This document shows positions 24,501-36,398 of a DNA stretch of 64,000 bases, in pieces (within the stretch, counting starts at the first letter, position 1; each line of letters starts with the position of its first letter). Both the position numbers and the translations under genes were made by a program. The stretch spans positions 93,793,221-93,857,220 of the forward strand of contig CM043956.1 of NCBI GenBank assembly GCA_014529385.2, in the 5' to 3' direction. This stretch comes from Adiantum capillus-veneris (lineage: Eukaryota; Streptophyta; Polypodiopsida; Polypodiales; Pteridaceae). The notes beneath the pieces are model-generated. The model saw only the letters and a list, made by a program, of their open reading frames with translations, had not been told where the DNA came from and ran no database searches.

Positions 24501-26209
24501 TCATGAACTGTACATCTGTCATCCACAAACTTGACTACAAGTCTAAGTCTAGCAAGTGCGGATACAGACAAGAGATTCTTCTTGATCCCAGGTACATAAA
24601 GTGCATCAACAAGTGTGAGAGAACTGCCATTAGCAGCAGTAAGCACAATCTTTCCAACTCCCTGAACTGGATAAGAGGCGTTTTTGGCACAAATGACTGA
24701 ATTCCCATGAGGGACAGACTCGAGAGAGGTAATTAATTCACGATGTGAGGTAATGTGCTTTGTAGCACCACTGTCGAAATACCACACATGTGAATCTGCA
24801 CCAACTGACAAGCATGCATCATGGACAGCAGGATTGTAAGTGCACTCTACGCTAAAATCCCATTCTGCATCAACATCAGCAACACAATCTCCTTTCACAG
24901 AAGACTCAACAATGGCTGCATTTGTAGTGGAACCAGCATTTGAAGTGGAACCACCCTCTTTCTTCTTAGCCTCTTTGGCCTTCAACTTAGGACACGACTT
25001 GATCAAGTGATCATTGGCTTTACAATAATGGCAACGCATCTTCTTTTTGCCCTTATCACCAAAATTTCTAGACGAATTGCTGCCAGCAGAAGCATTAGGA
25101 ACATAATTTTTTCTACTCGCAGCAGAACCATAAGAAGTGGTTGCATTACTGTTACCACCCTTTCTTTGACAAGCAATAAAAGCCTTTTCAACTGCACGCT
25201 GCCTAGTCCTATTTTTTCTAGAAAGTGACTCTTGCAACAGCAATGTGCATAATGCATCAAACTTGACAACTTCAGGATTTCCTTGGGTCATCAGTCTCCA
25301 AGTACTAGCAAAAGTCTGGTAGGAATCTGGTAAGGCATCAAGAATATTCTGCACAAGGGAACTATCTGAAATGACTTCACCTGCAGAAATAAGCTGCTCA
25401 TTGATATCCTTGACACTAGCAAGGAAAGTGTCCATATCATCTTCCTCATGCATAATCTTCGACTCCAGCTCTTTACGCAGCAAAGCAATTTTAGCCTCAT
25501 TGCGGCTTGCATAAAGACCTGCTAGAATATCCCAAGCCTGTTTTGCAGATTTTGCTGAACGGATGTGAGGAACAATGGTGCGCTTCACAGACAACGCAAT
25601 CAATGCATGAGCCTACGCATCCTTTGTTGAGATGTCGAGCTCTACACCTTGAGCTGGAATCCACTACAAGTCTTGGCCGCTTATGGCATTTACTCACTCG
25701 CGCATTAGGTGACCGACACGGAGGATCTCTGCCAGTGATTCTACAGCTGGACTACACTTATAGTGCCAGCCTAGTACGCTTCTAGCAATTTCACACTTAG
25801 TGACCGCATGTACATATGTGCTACTTTTCAGCTTTAGCACTAAGTCATTTTGTACTCTCTTTTCTGTGAAGAAGAAGAAGAAGCTTTCCATCTCTGTGTG
25901 CTTTGTGCTTGTCTTGTGTAGCTCTCTTGCATCCTCATTCTTTACATCCTTAACATCCCAACGAGCTTGTTCTGCCATAGGCAAAACAACTCTAACAGCT
26001 GCAATCCTTGCAGCAAGACCTGCAACATCCTCAACATCGCCTACATCCTCAGAACCAGGACGTACATCAATGCCCTGCACAATGTTCCAGACACCCTTTG
26101 ACACAAGAACATGTTGCATCATATAAGCCCACATAGGGTAGTTGTCCCTATCCAACCTGTCCTCAGTAGCAAACTTCTTGAACACATATGTGTTTTTGTT
26201 TTCAACCAT
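21596..26209 (-). pseudogene. gag-pol: copia gag-pol polyprotein with four TAG stops
   Basis: Start is ATG at 26209, 347 bp after the primer site. Domains in order: gag core, zinc knuckle CHYCKANDHLIKSC (near 25030), protease WYFDSGATKHI (near 24770), integrase HHCC finger (near 24380-24250), DDE core (VHSDVCGPM, LHSDRGGEYM, PQQNGVAERKNR), then RT (GTKWVYKLK, YVDDLLITG near 22540) and RNase H (FSDSNWAG, ending near 21700). In-frame TAG codons sit at 25613-25615, 23378-23380, 23183-23185 and 22661-22663; the last replaces the Trp of the common SPRAWYEK motif. The finger has CEGYILGK where CEGCILGK is usual, losing one zinc ligand. In RNase H the usual Asp of the D-S/N-Q-S-A motif reads Asn. 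The frame is otherwise intact over 1,400 codons once the insertion at 25624 is ignored. Confidence 0.93.
25624..25928. mobile_element. 305-bp insertion in copia gag with 7-bp duplication
   Basis: The gag frame is interrupted between VKNEDA and HALIALSVKR by 312 bp. GCATCCT occurs at 25617-25623 and again at 25929-25935, and removing the insert plus one copy restores the gag reading exactly. The ends are not inverted repeats of each other. On the minus strand the insert ends CAACAAA, weakly A-rich. A SINE or a MITE is possible; I could not find a convincing pol III box. Confidence 0.7.
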
Positions 26210-26556
26210 GGTAAATGCTGCACCTGATGTGAAAACTTCCCGAAAATAGGAGAAATGGAGTGGGAACAACCAGTGCTATATAGCACAAACCGTAGAAGAC
26301 TATAAGGCACCTATTATGCAGAAAACGGCACTGACAAAAATTCTGCACAAAATGACGAAATAGCTGTGCAGTACTGCCTGTAGTGGAAACGGAGGCCGAA
26401 ATGAGCCCAAATCAAAATTCTGAGCAGACCAAGCTCTTCGAGCTATCCCAAAAAATTTGTCAACCTGCGAATGCTCGTCAAAACTCACTGAAATTGGAGA
26501 AAGTGAGCAGGCGTGTGCTAGAGCAGCTGGCGACTAAGCCCGGGAGGACGTGACCT

Positions 26557-26568
26557 GCTCTGATACCA
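26557..26568 (-). promoter_or_regulatory. Primer binding site, initiator-Met tRNA
   Basis: Minus strand TGGTATCAGAGC, the classical plant copia primer site, two bases inside the 5' LTR end. Confidence 0.95.
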
Positions 26569-26570
26569 AT

Positions 26571-26799
26571 TGTTGGAATTAGGGTTGCAGAGAAACACAC
26601 ACACAGCTTGAAGAAGACGAAGGAAGCTCAAGGCACACAATAGAGAGTGTGTTACTTAGTGTGAAATGGAAAGATGGATAGCCCTAGAGTGATGGGCGTA
26701 TATACAATGCACGGGGGAAAAAACCTCCTAAAGAGGGAAAAAATGCCCCGACGGTCCTAGTCTGTTCACACATATCACTACCACATGTATATGGTAACA
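26571..26799 (-). repeat. 5' LTR of copia element
   Basis: 229 bp, TG to CA, followed on the right by the target duplication TAATC. Confidence 0.94.
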
Positions 26800-26804
26800 T
26801 AATC

Positions 26805-27327
26805 GATTCACACACAGTACACACACACACACACATGCACACACACTCGTGTTGATACATATTCGGGCATGCTACAAATCTCCTCTAAGTTCTCCCGCGA
26901 CAGAGGTCTGCACTGAGACTTGTAGAGGAAACACATTCCCATCTACATAGCGCTGTGATGGTGGTTGTCTATAGCATCTCGCACACCTTCTCAGCATTTC
27001 ATCAAGGAGTTTTTCTCTCTCCCGATCTAATGGTTCTGGTGCTTCACCGCCCACACTCACACACATACTCTTGCAGAATTGGCCAAATATGATGTCCTTC
27101 GAAAATCCTTTGCTTGCATATGCGTTTGATGTTCTTCACCCTTCATACTGACAGTACACCTGCACATCCAGGTATGTTATACCTCGCGAAGTGTTTTCAT
27201 ACAAACTCACACACACACACACACACCTACACCTACACCTGCTGCAAAGAGAGAACGTAGATTTTTCTCTTACGCATAGCTAGTAGTAGATTATTTCAAC
27301 ATTGTACAACGCATATGGCCGAGTATC
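26805..27327. other. Microsatellite-rich non-coding stretch
   Basis: Contains AC tracts at about 26807-26849 and 27208-27228. No gene recognised; it is the right flank of the copia insertion. Confidence 0.5.
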
Positions 27328-27328
27328 C

Positions 27329-27345
27329 CCCCCCCCCCCCCCCCC

Positions 27346-27384
<39 letters not shown>
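27329..27384 (+). repeat. Poly-C followed by (AC)n
   Basis: About 20 consecutive C residues, then roughly 15 AC units. Such a long homopolymer is also a place where assembly errors are likely. Confidence 0.95.
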
Positions 27385-27385
<1 letters not shown>

Positions 27386-27685
27386 CATAGGAACTTGTGG
27401 AATTGTGAGGTATCTTTTGAACATGTCGAGATCACATGCATACCTAGTGATGGCTTCACCTTTGCTTACTCTAGCCCACCTGGAACCGGGGAGATGGTGT
27501 ATGCGGAAGACCTCCCATACATGCAACAACACATGAATTTCAGTTTTTGGATTACACATACAATCAAAGAGTGTTGGGCTTCCCGACATAATCCTTATAG
27601 CACAGAGATAGACAAAAGCACAATTTGGGACTATGGAGTCTACTTCCAACTTCTTACACATGATTACCAATGGATGTTTATACAG
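27386..27685 (+). other. Exon-like open reading frame of unknown identity
   Basis: One hundred codons read without stop from a site following CACACAG (acceptor-like, after a pyrimidine-poor AC tract) to CAG/GTAGGT, a good splice-donor match at 27685/27686. The predicted peptide has mixed composition with aromatic residues (for example YSSPPGTGEMVYAEDLPYMQ) rather than the low-complexity look of the surroundings. I recognise no family. It may be a captured gene fragment, an exon of a host gene broken up by repeats, or chance. Confidence 0.25.
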
Positions 27686-27699
27686 GTAGGTGCAGTTGC

Positions 27700-28703
27700 A
27701 CCTACTCAGTCTGGTTTTTGGTTTTTATCAAAGTAACATATTTCCAATTTTCTCATATATGTTGGTGAAAAGGGAATGTACAACATCAGATAAATAATAG
27801 ACAGTCGGAATTTTTTCCCATTTGATAGTTTGTAATGTCAGAAGCAATGGAAAAATACTGGCAAAGTTCATAATCAAATGAAAATTAAAAAAAACTTTTT
27901 TATAAATAATGGATCATTTGAATTTATATTCAATCATATGAGGATCTAATATGTTGTGGCCCTATGGGTAGTTGTACCTTGCTGCGGGTTGTAGATGCAA
28001 CTGGGTATTGGGCACTATTTCTTAGAGATGGTCATGATTCACAAGAGGTACAATGGTGGTGTTTGTCTGTGATAGGTAGCATACCATATATTTTTGCAAG
28101 TTCTGATTGGTCATAAATCGTATGCCTTGGGATTTGGAAGGAGATATACATATCTGACGAGGCTGGTCTACATATAGATAGAATATGGCTGATCTGTATT
28201 GCTTGAATGTTTGGACTATATGTGTCTTCACCTCGGTTGAGTTCATGGTCATACATGTTCATACATAAAAATAAAGAATTCAATACAATTAACTGCCTTA
28301 CAATGCATATTACTTGCAGAAAGTAATGTTTTCTCTTCAATGGGCAAGATGTTGATGTGAATATGGTTTACTGGTATGATTTGTGGTATCCTCTTATACA
28401 TGAACTAAATACTTGGATGCCACCTCTCTCACCTTCTTATTCTCTGGCTTGATTGGGTTGCCTAAGTACTGGGAAGCGATCTCTCCCACCTCCTTATTAT
28501 CTGTAGCTTGACTGTATATGTGATTCGCATAGACGTAGGTGCATGTAACCTGCTAATACATTGAGATGGTTTTTTGCATGTGATGCTAGCCTTTTTTCAC
28601 ATGTATGGTGGTATATGTATGACTATAGCTATAGGGATATATCTGAGCATATTCACTTTAGTAAATTCAGTACCGCGAACTCATTTTCAGCAGTTTCTCT
28701 CTT
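27700..28703. other. Non-coding stretch
   Basis: AT-rich, without recognised gene or tandem repeat. Confidence 0.5.
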
Positions 28704-29545
28704 TGTTGAATAGATGCATAATGTTTGAAGTTAGTGTTAAGATTATACTTTGAAAATACTCCAAGATTCTTTAAAAATAGAGCCTTAATCCTCACGTGAG
28801 GGTCTCAAATGAGATGGCATTGGATTGAACTTTTGAAAATTGATTCAAATTACAAAGGAGGTGCTTTCCGATTTTTTCTAGAATTAAAGGATGTAAACAT
28901 TATCGCAAATAAATAGCTCATTACTTAAACTTAATATTTGATGCATGTTATTGTGTTAGTTATTGTTGTAATGTTTACAATCTGTGTGACTTGAGAGTAT
29001 TATAGCGTCAGTTCAGGGAAACCATACCCAACTTTATTAGCAGGGCACTACTTTAACTAGTGTTCATGGCCACCAGGAATGAATGCATAGCAATAACACA
29101 GCAAATAAATGCAGCAACGTAGTACCATAACTTTACAGAAACTTGTTCCTTGACACAAAGTTCTTTTACTCTATGTTTTTATGCAGGAACTCAAATTTGA
29201 TGAAGGTAAGTATATAATGGAGAATTCACAATTGTATAGTGCTTATTGATGCTATAATGTACTTTGAAAACTGTCCAAAGATTGTAAAAAAAGTCTTAAT
29301 CCTCAAGTGGGGGTCTCCGAGGAGATGGCATTTGATTGGGTTTTTAAGAGTTGATCCAAATCACAAAGGAGATCATTCTTTAAACTTCATATTTGATCTA
29401 GGTTATGTTGTTAGTTTCTGTTGTAATTTTTGACACCAATAACAAGGGGAGGGAGTTGTTGACACATGTCTTCCCAAGTAATACCAGTTCTAACAGGCTT
29501 GTGTTTCTTGGATGGTGACAGGTAAGAGATTCTTTCCTTGGGATT
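28704..29545 (+). repeat. Dispersed repeat X, two tandem partial copies
   Basis: 28704-28980 and about 29240-29545 are related to each other and to 36899-37290. Each carries a ~85-bp conserved block with core GTGAGGGTCTC followed by GAGATGGCA (28796-28806 and 29307-29317). The right part (29430-29545) matches 37170-37285 closely, including GGGGAGGGAGT. No frame is kept open in all copies, so conservation is at the DNA level. Confidence 0.7.
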
Positions 29546-29860
29546 ACAACAAAAACTACAGCAGTAAGAGAAGATAGTCCAATGTACCAGCTGGATCCTT
29601 ATCCATGTAGATGTAGTGGAAGCTCATCCCAAAGGATGGGCACATAGAGATACAACACTAAGATATATTATTGTAGTGATCAAAGATCAAATTTTTGATC
29701 TAAATGATTGTATTTCCATTAGATACAGAAGGTTGTATTGGTGTATATGAAATGATAATGGAGGTTTATGACATCTTATTTTAAAATATTATTATTATAT
29801 ATATATTTTTAATACAATTGTCTAAGTGTGGTTCAATTATGAGGGGATTTTCATACTTAA
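29546..29860. other. Non-coding stretch
   Basis: AT-rich; nothing recognised. Confidence 0.45.
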
Positions 29861-30067
29861 ACACACACACACACACATACACAATCGTGAGTACATAACT
29901 GCATCTCCCTCGCAGACTGGTTTTCACAGATCGTGACCTATCTCCTATCATATAATCCACCTGTTCTCAGTACACGCACTGTCATGTCTGCTCTACACAC
30001 ACAAGTAGCATGCTTCTGCAAGTTTGCATTTCACATTCTCACACACACACACATGTCATAGCTCCCC

Positions 30068-30164
<97 letters not shown>

Positions 30165-30240
30165 GCATGAGCGCATGCACACACACACACACACACACAT
30201 AATAGTACTTTAATACCTCTACCTTATTAGTCACAAACTT
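29861..30240 (+). repeat. Dispersed repeat Y with (CT)n and (AC)n tracts
   Basis: 29861-30070 matches 35401-35600 closely, including the transition into a CT tract after CATGTCATAGCTCCCCGTC. The CT tract here (30071-30162) is about 46 units, longer than its partner at 35601-35662. AC tracts flank it (30178-30200). Confidence 0.8.
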
Positions 30241-30352
30241 TCTAAGATTCAGTCTTTTAAGTCTTCACCATGGGACTTGTCCCTTCTGAAATACATGGGA
30301 TATGCCCTTTCAATAAAGAGTGGTAGCGGTTTTTTTTTAACCTAGTTAATAA

Positions 30353-30388
<36 letters not shown>

Positions 30389-31455
30389 ATTAATCCCTAG
30401 CTGACTTGGCACTTGGGATTATAATACCTCCTATGGTCTCCACCTTGGAGTGGCCCCTCTAAAAAACATAAGTAGTACATCGTGGTACTGCCTTGGGTTT
30501 ACCCGGCTGTGAAAGCTTTTGGGGATTCTCTTCATTACACCTTGCAGGCGGCCGAACAATCTCTGCTAGGGATCTCTCCACTCATGGCTACCTGCACGCT
30601 ATGCAATAATGGAGACCTCCCTTACTTAGCTTTGGTTGTGCTCCATTTTTTGGATGAAATAGGACTGTGTGTCTGTGTCTTTTACAAGTAACTCAGGTTG
30701 GCTACTTTTACTTATGATTTTTTCATTTTGCACCTATGTTTGGCAATATTAATGAGCTGCTGTAAAAAGCATGGCACCTAGAATTGATTTCACACAAATT
30801 ATGGGCTTTTGCAAGGCATTGATCCCATTACTGTGATTTTGGTTGCTACCAGTTTGCATTATTTCTATTCTGAAGGTTGAGGTTTTAGGTGGTTTTTTTG
30901 GTATGCTTACTACCTACTGCCGCTTGTAGCCCTGTTTTGTACCTACTAGCTACTATTCAGTTAATTAACCACCACTGATTTTGGCTGCATCTTTTCCCAG
31001 TTAACGGGTACGACCTGACATTGTTCTGGGGCTTACTAATATGATTGGAGGATTGGCCAATTCCTGTTGCTTTTTGCATGGGTAAACCTTATCTTTTGAT
31101 AAGAGATATGAGCTTGAAAGTGGGTGGTGTTGACCCACCCTCTGCACACTGGTATTGAATAAATTGATGGATGTTGGTGCTCGGTGGCATGCTACTTCTA
31201 TATCTGTACATTGCTTTATGGTCATGGGTAAAGGGTAATACATTGCAGCTTTTTGCTTGCTCATTGACGGAGGTTGTTCCCTTTAATGATTTATAAATGT
31301 TTTGGTTTACTGCCTACCACTGCTTTGGTTGGTTATGTGAGTAAATAAGGATTGAACCATTGCGCAATGATACTTGACATCATTTTTTGGTATGAGAAGT
31401 TGCCTCGACTGCATTCCATAACGTTACTGGTTTTTGTGGAATTGCCGCATATTGA
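30241..31455. other. Unassigned sequence with AC tract
   Basis: An AC microsatellite lies at 30355-30386. A 69-codon open frame at 30482-30691 and others are present but match no family I know. No convincing gene. Confidence 0.45.
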
Positions 31456-31830
31456 TATTTACACGGGCTGTAGTGTTTTTATGGAAAAACAGTGCATAGT
31501 CCTGCTACATACGGATGATGGGGTTTTTTCTGGCCCAACTTTTTTCAAGTTACTGGTTGAATGTCTCAACTGTCGTGATGGAGCATTACAAGGATCTCTT
31601 TTTCTTTTGGAAACTCTATAGCATAATGAAAACTTCTTTCAAGTTACTGGTATTTACACGGGCTGTAGTGTTTTTATGGAAAAACAGTGCATAGTCCTGC
31701 TACATACGGATGATGGGGTTTTTTCTGGCCCAACTTTTTTCAAGTTACTGGTTGAATGTTTCAACTATCGTGATGGAACATTACAAGGATCTCTTTTTCT
31801 TTTGGAAACTCTATAGCATAATGAAAACTT
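31456..31830 (+). repeat. Tandem duplication, 195-bp period
   Basis: 31456-31635 is repeated at 31651-31830 with only a few substitutions. The 15-bp junction CTTTCAAGTTACTGG resembles an internal segment (TTTCAAGTTACTGG near 31546), suggesting the copy arose by replication slippage or template switching at that microhomology. High identity suggests a recent event. Confidence 0.92.
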
Positions 31831-31849
31831 TCATAGTTAGACTCGTAGT

Positions 31850-33080
31850 TTAACTTGATTCAGCAAGGGCGCCTTACCACCTAGGCGGGCCAAAAAGATG
31901 TGTAAGGTAAGTAAACTAGTGGATTTGGGTACCATGGTGGGCCTAAACTATACCCGACTTATTACAAACAATTGAACTAGCCAATCGCTGGATTGGAACT
32001 ATACAAAATTCTTTAAAAATTTCATATGATGGTGCCTTCATTGATCTAGGAAGATAAAACTGTGATAATAAAATTGGGGGGGATTCAAACAATTGGATTA
32101 AAAGGGGTAATGGACTTCTAATCAGAATGATACAAAATTATTTTCTGCTTAAAAAACTTTGGGTTCTGTTAGAAAAAAAATTATCTACATAATTACTATG
32201 GACTTAGCTTGTAAAGTTGTATTTTAAAAAAAAAGATGGACATGGATAACAACTGGTATAGTCCATTGATGCCTGTAAAACACATCCAAGGCTACCATAT
32301 CTGTTGTCTTGTTTGGATGGATGCAGGTAAGGACTCTATCTTATCTTGGAAGGTTTTTTTTGGCTTTGGTAAGCTGTCCTACATTGGATTACACATCCAC
32401 TTACTGCTCAAGAAGTTCTTCTGTTATTTGTATACTGGAATGAGACCTCATTCTTACAAACATAATTCTAAGACTGAGTTGTTTCTATACTTATCATTTC
32501 CTTTTTCTAAACCCAGCTGTCTTTTGAATGTAAAAAGTTCAATTATGTCATATTATTTATGGTAAAACTTCTACACACACATCCTATACATAAGGTTTTT
32601 CTTTCTAGAAAACCGGGATGCTGGCTTTGGAAACTTATTCCAAAATTTAGCTCTAGGATGGACCCATAGTCTATAATCCCTTGACTGGTTGACTGGTGTT
32701 AGGTGGTCCTTCGTAGACTATTTTTCTGGTCTCCTGCTCACGGCTATTATAGTCTTTGACTTCACCGGTTTAAGGTTTGCAGTCCCAATCTACAGTAACT
32801 AGTCATATTCATGTTCAATATCTCCTTTTCAAGACCACAAACCTTTTAGAATGAGAGCCCGCATGAGTGTTAAACACAACCTTGAGAATCATACAAAGAT
32901 TTTCAAATAGATTAAGTTGTACCTTAAAGATCGTAAACCAAAAAATTCTTTGGCAGTTAGAACCAGACCCTTCCTTGCTAGAAAGTCCAAGGATTGTATT
33001 AATTACTATTGTAAGTAAATGTAACTTCACTATACTTTTTTGAAATATTGCGAACTCTTGCTCTCTCACAAGGATTGGAA
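31850..33080. other. Unassigned sequence
   Basis: 32240-32330 is a degenerate relative of 18700-18790. Small open frames (for example 32236-32565) have no known domain. Otherwise nothing seen. Confidence 0.45.
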
Positions 33081-34380
33081 TTGACCTCTAAGCCCCTCTC
33101 TGTGGCCACGTCTCTTGTCCTCAGATGTATTAACAACTTGGATGCTTCTCAACTAATATATGACTCTTCTCTTACCTCAGACAATAAAATGTCTATCTTG
33201 CACATGTGATCTTTTATTGATTGGGTTAAAGTTTTGGCTACCTTAGACAAGGACTTCAAGGAAGGGGTAAATTTGATTGCCCAGTACATAGCCCAACTTC
33301 CCATACTTTCTTTACAATACCAACAAGAGCTTGCCCTATTCTCTTCCTCTAGTGTTGATCTATCTAACTTTTTGAGGAATGTATGAGGCCTCATTTTGTT
33401 TGTACATCGGCTACCCCGAATATCCCTCAAACTGGAGGTATCTTTTGTAGGGATAGTGCGGCTCTTGAAGCTGTCAAAGATTTTGAGAGTAATCTTTGTT
33501 CACTCAATGACTCTAACCTCTTGTAAATGGTGCCAGAATTATCTAATTTTTTTTCTGTTTTACCTATTAGACAGATTGAAATTGAATCTTCTGGGGTCAA
33601 CCATTAGCTTTGGGTCCTGCCCAACAAGGCGTTCTTAGCACCCATTTTGAAAGAAACCTGGGTGTACCTTGCCAACCTCCCTGCCTCTATTGTTGAAGAC
33701 TGCAAAGTCAAGATCTTAAAAGGTGGACAATTTCTTGATAAAGGGGAGCTCATCAAAGCATTCTTCAACCTCAATCTCATTGACCATTCAAAATGCCCTT
33801 CCAATACTGTCCTCTGCATCCGTACTAAAGGGAACATGGAGTTTGCTAAAAGTAGCCCGGACTTCTACACAAAATCCATCTGCAATGTTTTTTAGCCCTA
33901 TGTAGAATGTGCCTACATATTTCTTGACTCTAAAGCCTCTTGCGAATCCATCATCATGCCATTTGGTTCATTCTCAACCACCTTGACCTACTCTTCCCAA
34001 AAAAACCAGTGGATTTTCACCTCTCCCTTATTTGCTTTTGGTTGGGTGGCCAAGCTAGACTGATGGTAATTGCTCAAATTGCCTTTAACATCTTTCATGG
34101 ATTAATGTTGGATATTTTGAAAGAACTACAATCTGATGAACCAGGAATCTACCTAACTACTTATGCTAACTACAAAAGTGTAAAGATCATCATTAGCTTA
34201 CTCAAGCCATGTATTGATGAGGATGATTCCCCTGCTCTGAAAAGACCCAATTCTCTTACTACCCCTAACTCCTTTACTTCTTTTTTAACTCCTAGCTCTT
34301 CCTCTAACCGGGGGAAGGCTCGTAGCTACACTAGGGGAAGAGGCAGAAACTCCCCCATCAGGAATTTTCTTGAATTGTAA
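33081..34380 (+). pseudogene. Decayed protein-coding remnant, gag- or nucleocapsid-like, unidentified
   Basis: A coding-like signal runs for about 1.3 kb in three successive frames: frame of 33081 to about 33380, then that of 33383 to about 34040 (with stops near 33526, 33605 and 33893), then that of 33940 to 34380. It ends in a Ser/Pro-rich and Arg/Gly-rich basic tail (NRGKARSYTRGRGR), as in RNA-binding structural proteins. The pieces look alpha-helical and lack RT, protease or zinc-knuckle motifs. Plant genomes are known to hold relics of negative-strand RNA virus nucleocapsid genes, and length and basic tail would allow that; a divergent gag is equally possible. I do not recognise it with confidence. 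Confidence 0.4.
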
Positions 34381-34620
34381 TCATTGGTTGTATTGCAACT
34401 TACTACAAGCCCTTGCCGAAAAAGATCTCTCAACAAGGTTGCTCCAAACCAAGGTTATATCTATGTACATTGTCTCTTCCACAATGTACTTCTTGATTGG
34501 ATACAACCTAAAGCCCTTTTTTTGTGAGTGCTTTGCGCTATTTTTTGGCAATCACAAATTACTCGATAATGTACTCATTGGTTGGATGTATCAACAGCCC
34601 ACAAAAAACTTGGTTTATAG
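34381..34620. other. Non-coding spacer
   Basis: Short interval between the decayed coding remnant and the repeat beginning at 34621. Nothing recognised. Confidence 0.4.
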
Positions 34621-35598
34621 TAAGCATGTGATTGGCTAAGCTTGTAGGGGTCCAATCAATTGAAGCTTGAGCTACAATGAGGGGTCGACCAAGGAAGCTA
34701 GGGGATTGCTTGCAGGGTATACACACACACACACACACACACTTAAACATGAAAATTTGTTTTTACCATTAGTTGATGAGAGATTTCGATCTCAGACCCA
34801 ATTCCTAATCGAAATCCTTATCCTGTATTCTCATTCTGACTATCCTTGACGAGGATTGGCAGCCCATACCCATTTTCGATCTTGGTTGTGGACAAAGCCA
34901 TGCTAACTTTAGCTTACTACAGCTTACATACTTTCCCGCCTTGCTTCCCGTGTAGTTCACAATTACACACATACACTTCTGGCCTTAGTAGACCCTTTGT
35001 ATACATTGATCCCATGGTTATCAAGACCACACAAAGTAATGACACCATTGTATGTGTACCTCATATAGCAAGGTATGCTACCTCACTCCTTGTTCTACTT
35101 CAGTTTGGGTACTCTCTCCCACCGCTTCCCATTTGAATATGAGGACTCACGGCATCCTTGGAGAATTTTCCCTTCTTGCTTACTTCGATTCACAACTTCC
35201 TTATGGTTGGCAGACTTACACACCACACACATACATACACATCATTATATACTATTAAGTGGATTACATCCTACAACTAGTGGTATAGTCTGGATGTTCT
35301 ATTTTTAACTCAAAACCCATCTGGCATTACATTGATCATCCACCAAGTGGATATTAATACAATTCTAACCACTTTAGTTGCCTTACATGGTAGGTCAATA
35401 CACACACACACACACAATCGTGAGTACATAACTGCTTCTCCCTTGCAGACTGGTTCTCACAGATCGTGACCTATCTCCTCTCATATAATCTGCATGTTCT
35501 CAGTACACACACTGTCATGTCTGCTACAAGCACAAGCATCATGATTTTGCTAGTTTTCACTCCACATTTACACACACACACACATGTCATAGCTCCCC

Positions 35599-35666
<68 letters not shown>

Positions 35667-35780
35667 TGCTCGCTCGCTCACACACGCATTCACACACTTG
35701 ATCTCTTGTGCTAGCGATGAGCATGTGATAATGAGTTCACACACACACACACACACACACACCCTCTCAAGATTATGCAA
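34621..35780 (+). repeat. LTR-like dispersed repeat copy B joined to repeat Y
   Basis: 34621-34718 matches the distal part of the LTR at 62995-63095; 34740-35400 matches 19790-20480; 35401-35780 matches repeat Y at 29861-30240. The three blocks meet at AC tracts. The left boundary at 34621 is abrupt, so this copy begins in mid-LTR. It could be part of a very long 5' LTR of the chromovirus whose primer site is at 38259, or an independent chimera. Confidence 0.7.
35601..35662 (+). repeat. (CT)n microsatellite
   Basis: About 30 CT units followed by CGCT-type repeats; partner of the tract at 30071-30162. Confidence 0.95.
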
Positions 35781-36398
35781 CTGTGAGGTAGGCACTTATC
35801 CATCTTTGTATGGTATAGAAGGCAACTATTCATGATCGCTCAATCGTGATTCTGGGCTAATGTAGAATGCATTGAGTCGGAACTGAAATTCCAATGGTTT
35901 TCTAGCTGAACATACAACGTCATGACACATGAATTGCAGTCTTTTTTTACATGAATAAAAACGGTTTATAATACTGAGGTGCTTTTTATCCATGGTTTGT
36001 GCTTGGAGGTTGAGTATCAGCTCTAGGTTGATATGACACGTGAACTACAGGTTTTTTGGACATGAATAAAAATGGTTTTTTTGGCAATGTGGATTGAACA
36101 AGCAAATTACTACCATATTTCTGCAAAATTTTGGGTGGAAATTCATCACTTGTTACTTAAGTTGTAAATTTATACAAGCTTGTTGCATATTGCTGGGTTT
36201 CGGGTTGGATTTTTTTTCAAACTCTCATATTTGGATGAATATTTGAGCTATCATAATGGCAGCCTATGGTATCTTTTGGTTGATTGTCGGAATACAAATA
36301 AATTGCTGCTTAGTTGTTTTTGAATTTTTAGAGACATACACAATATGATATGATTGTCATCGGTTGTTTTGTCAGTACTAGCTTTGGATTGGATACTA
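35781..36398. other. Non-coding stretch
   Basis: No gene seen. Two related segments about 115 bp apart (near 35935 and 36050) share a motif around ACATGAATAAAAA and TTTTTTACAT-like runs, hinting at an old duplication. Confidence 0.4.

Larger units (their letters stand above)
21294..26799 (-). mobile_element. Full-length Ty1/copia retrotransposon with TSD TAATC
   Basis: LTRs at 21294-21520 and 26571-26799 (about 228 bp each) flank a single gag-pol frame on the minus strand with copia domain order: gag, protease, integrase, RT, RNase H. TAATC occurs at 21289-21293 and 26800-26804. The primer site is a perfect match to the initiator-Met tRNA type. LTRs differ at several positions (about 96% alike by eye), so the insertion is older than the Tat-like element at the left. 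The copy is dead: four in-frame TAG stops and one insertion in gag. Confidence 0.96.

Noticed and set aside
27302-27736. Start of a gene at 27302 with a poly-Pro/Thr-His N-terminus
   Set aside because: The N-terminal part is translated poly-C and AC repeat; only the part after 27385 looks protein-like.
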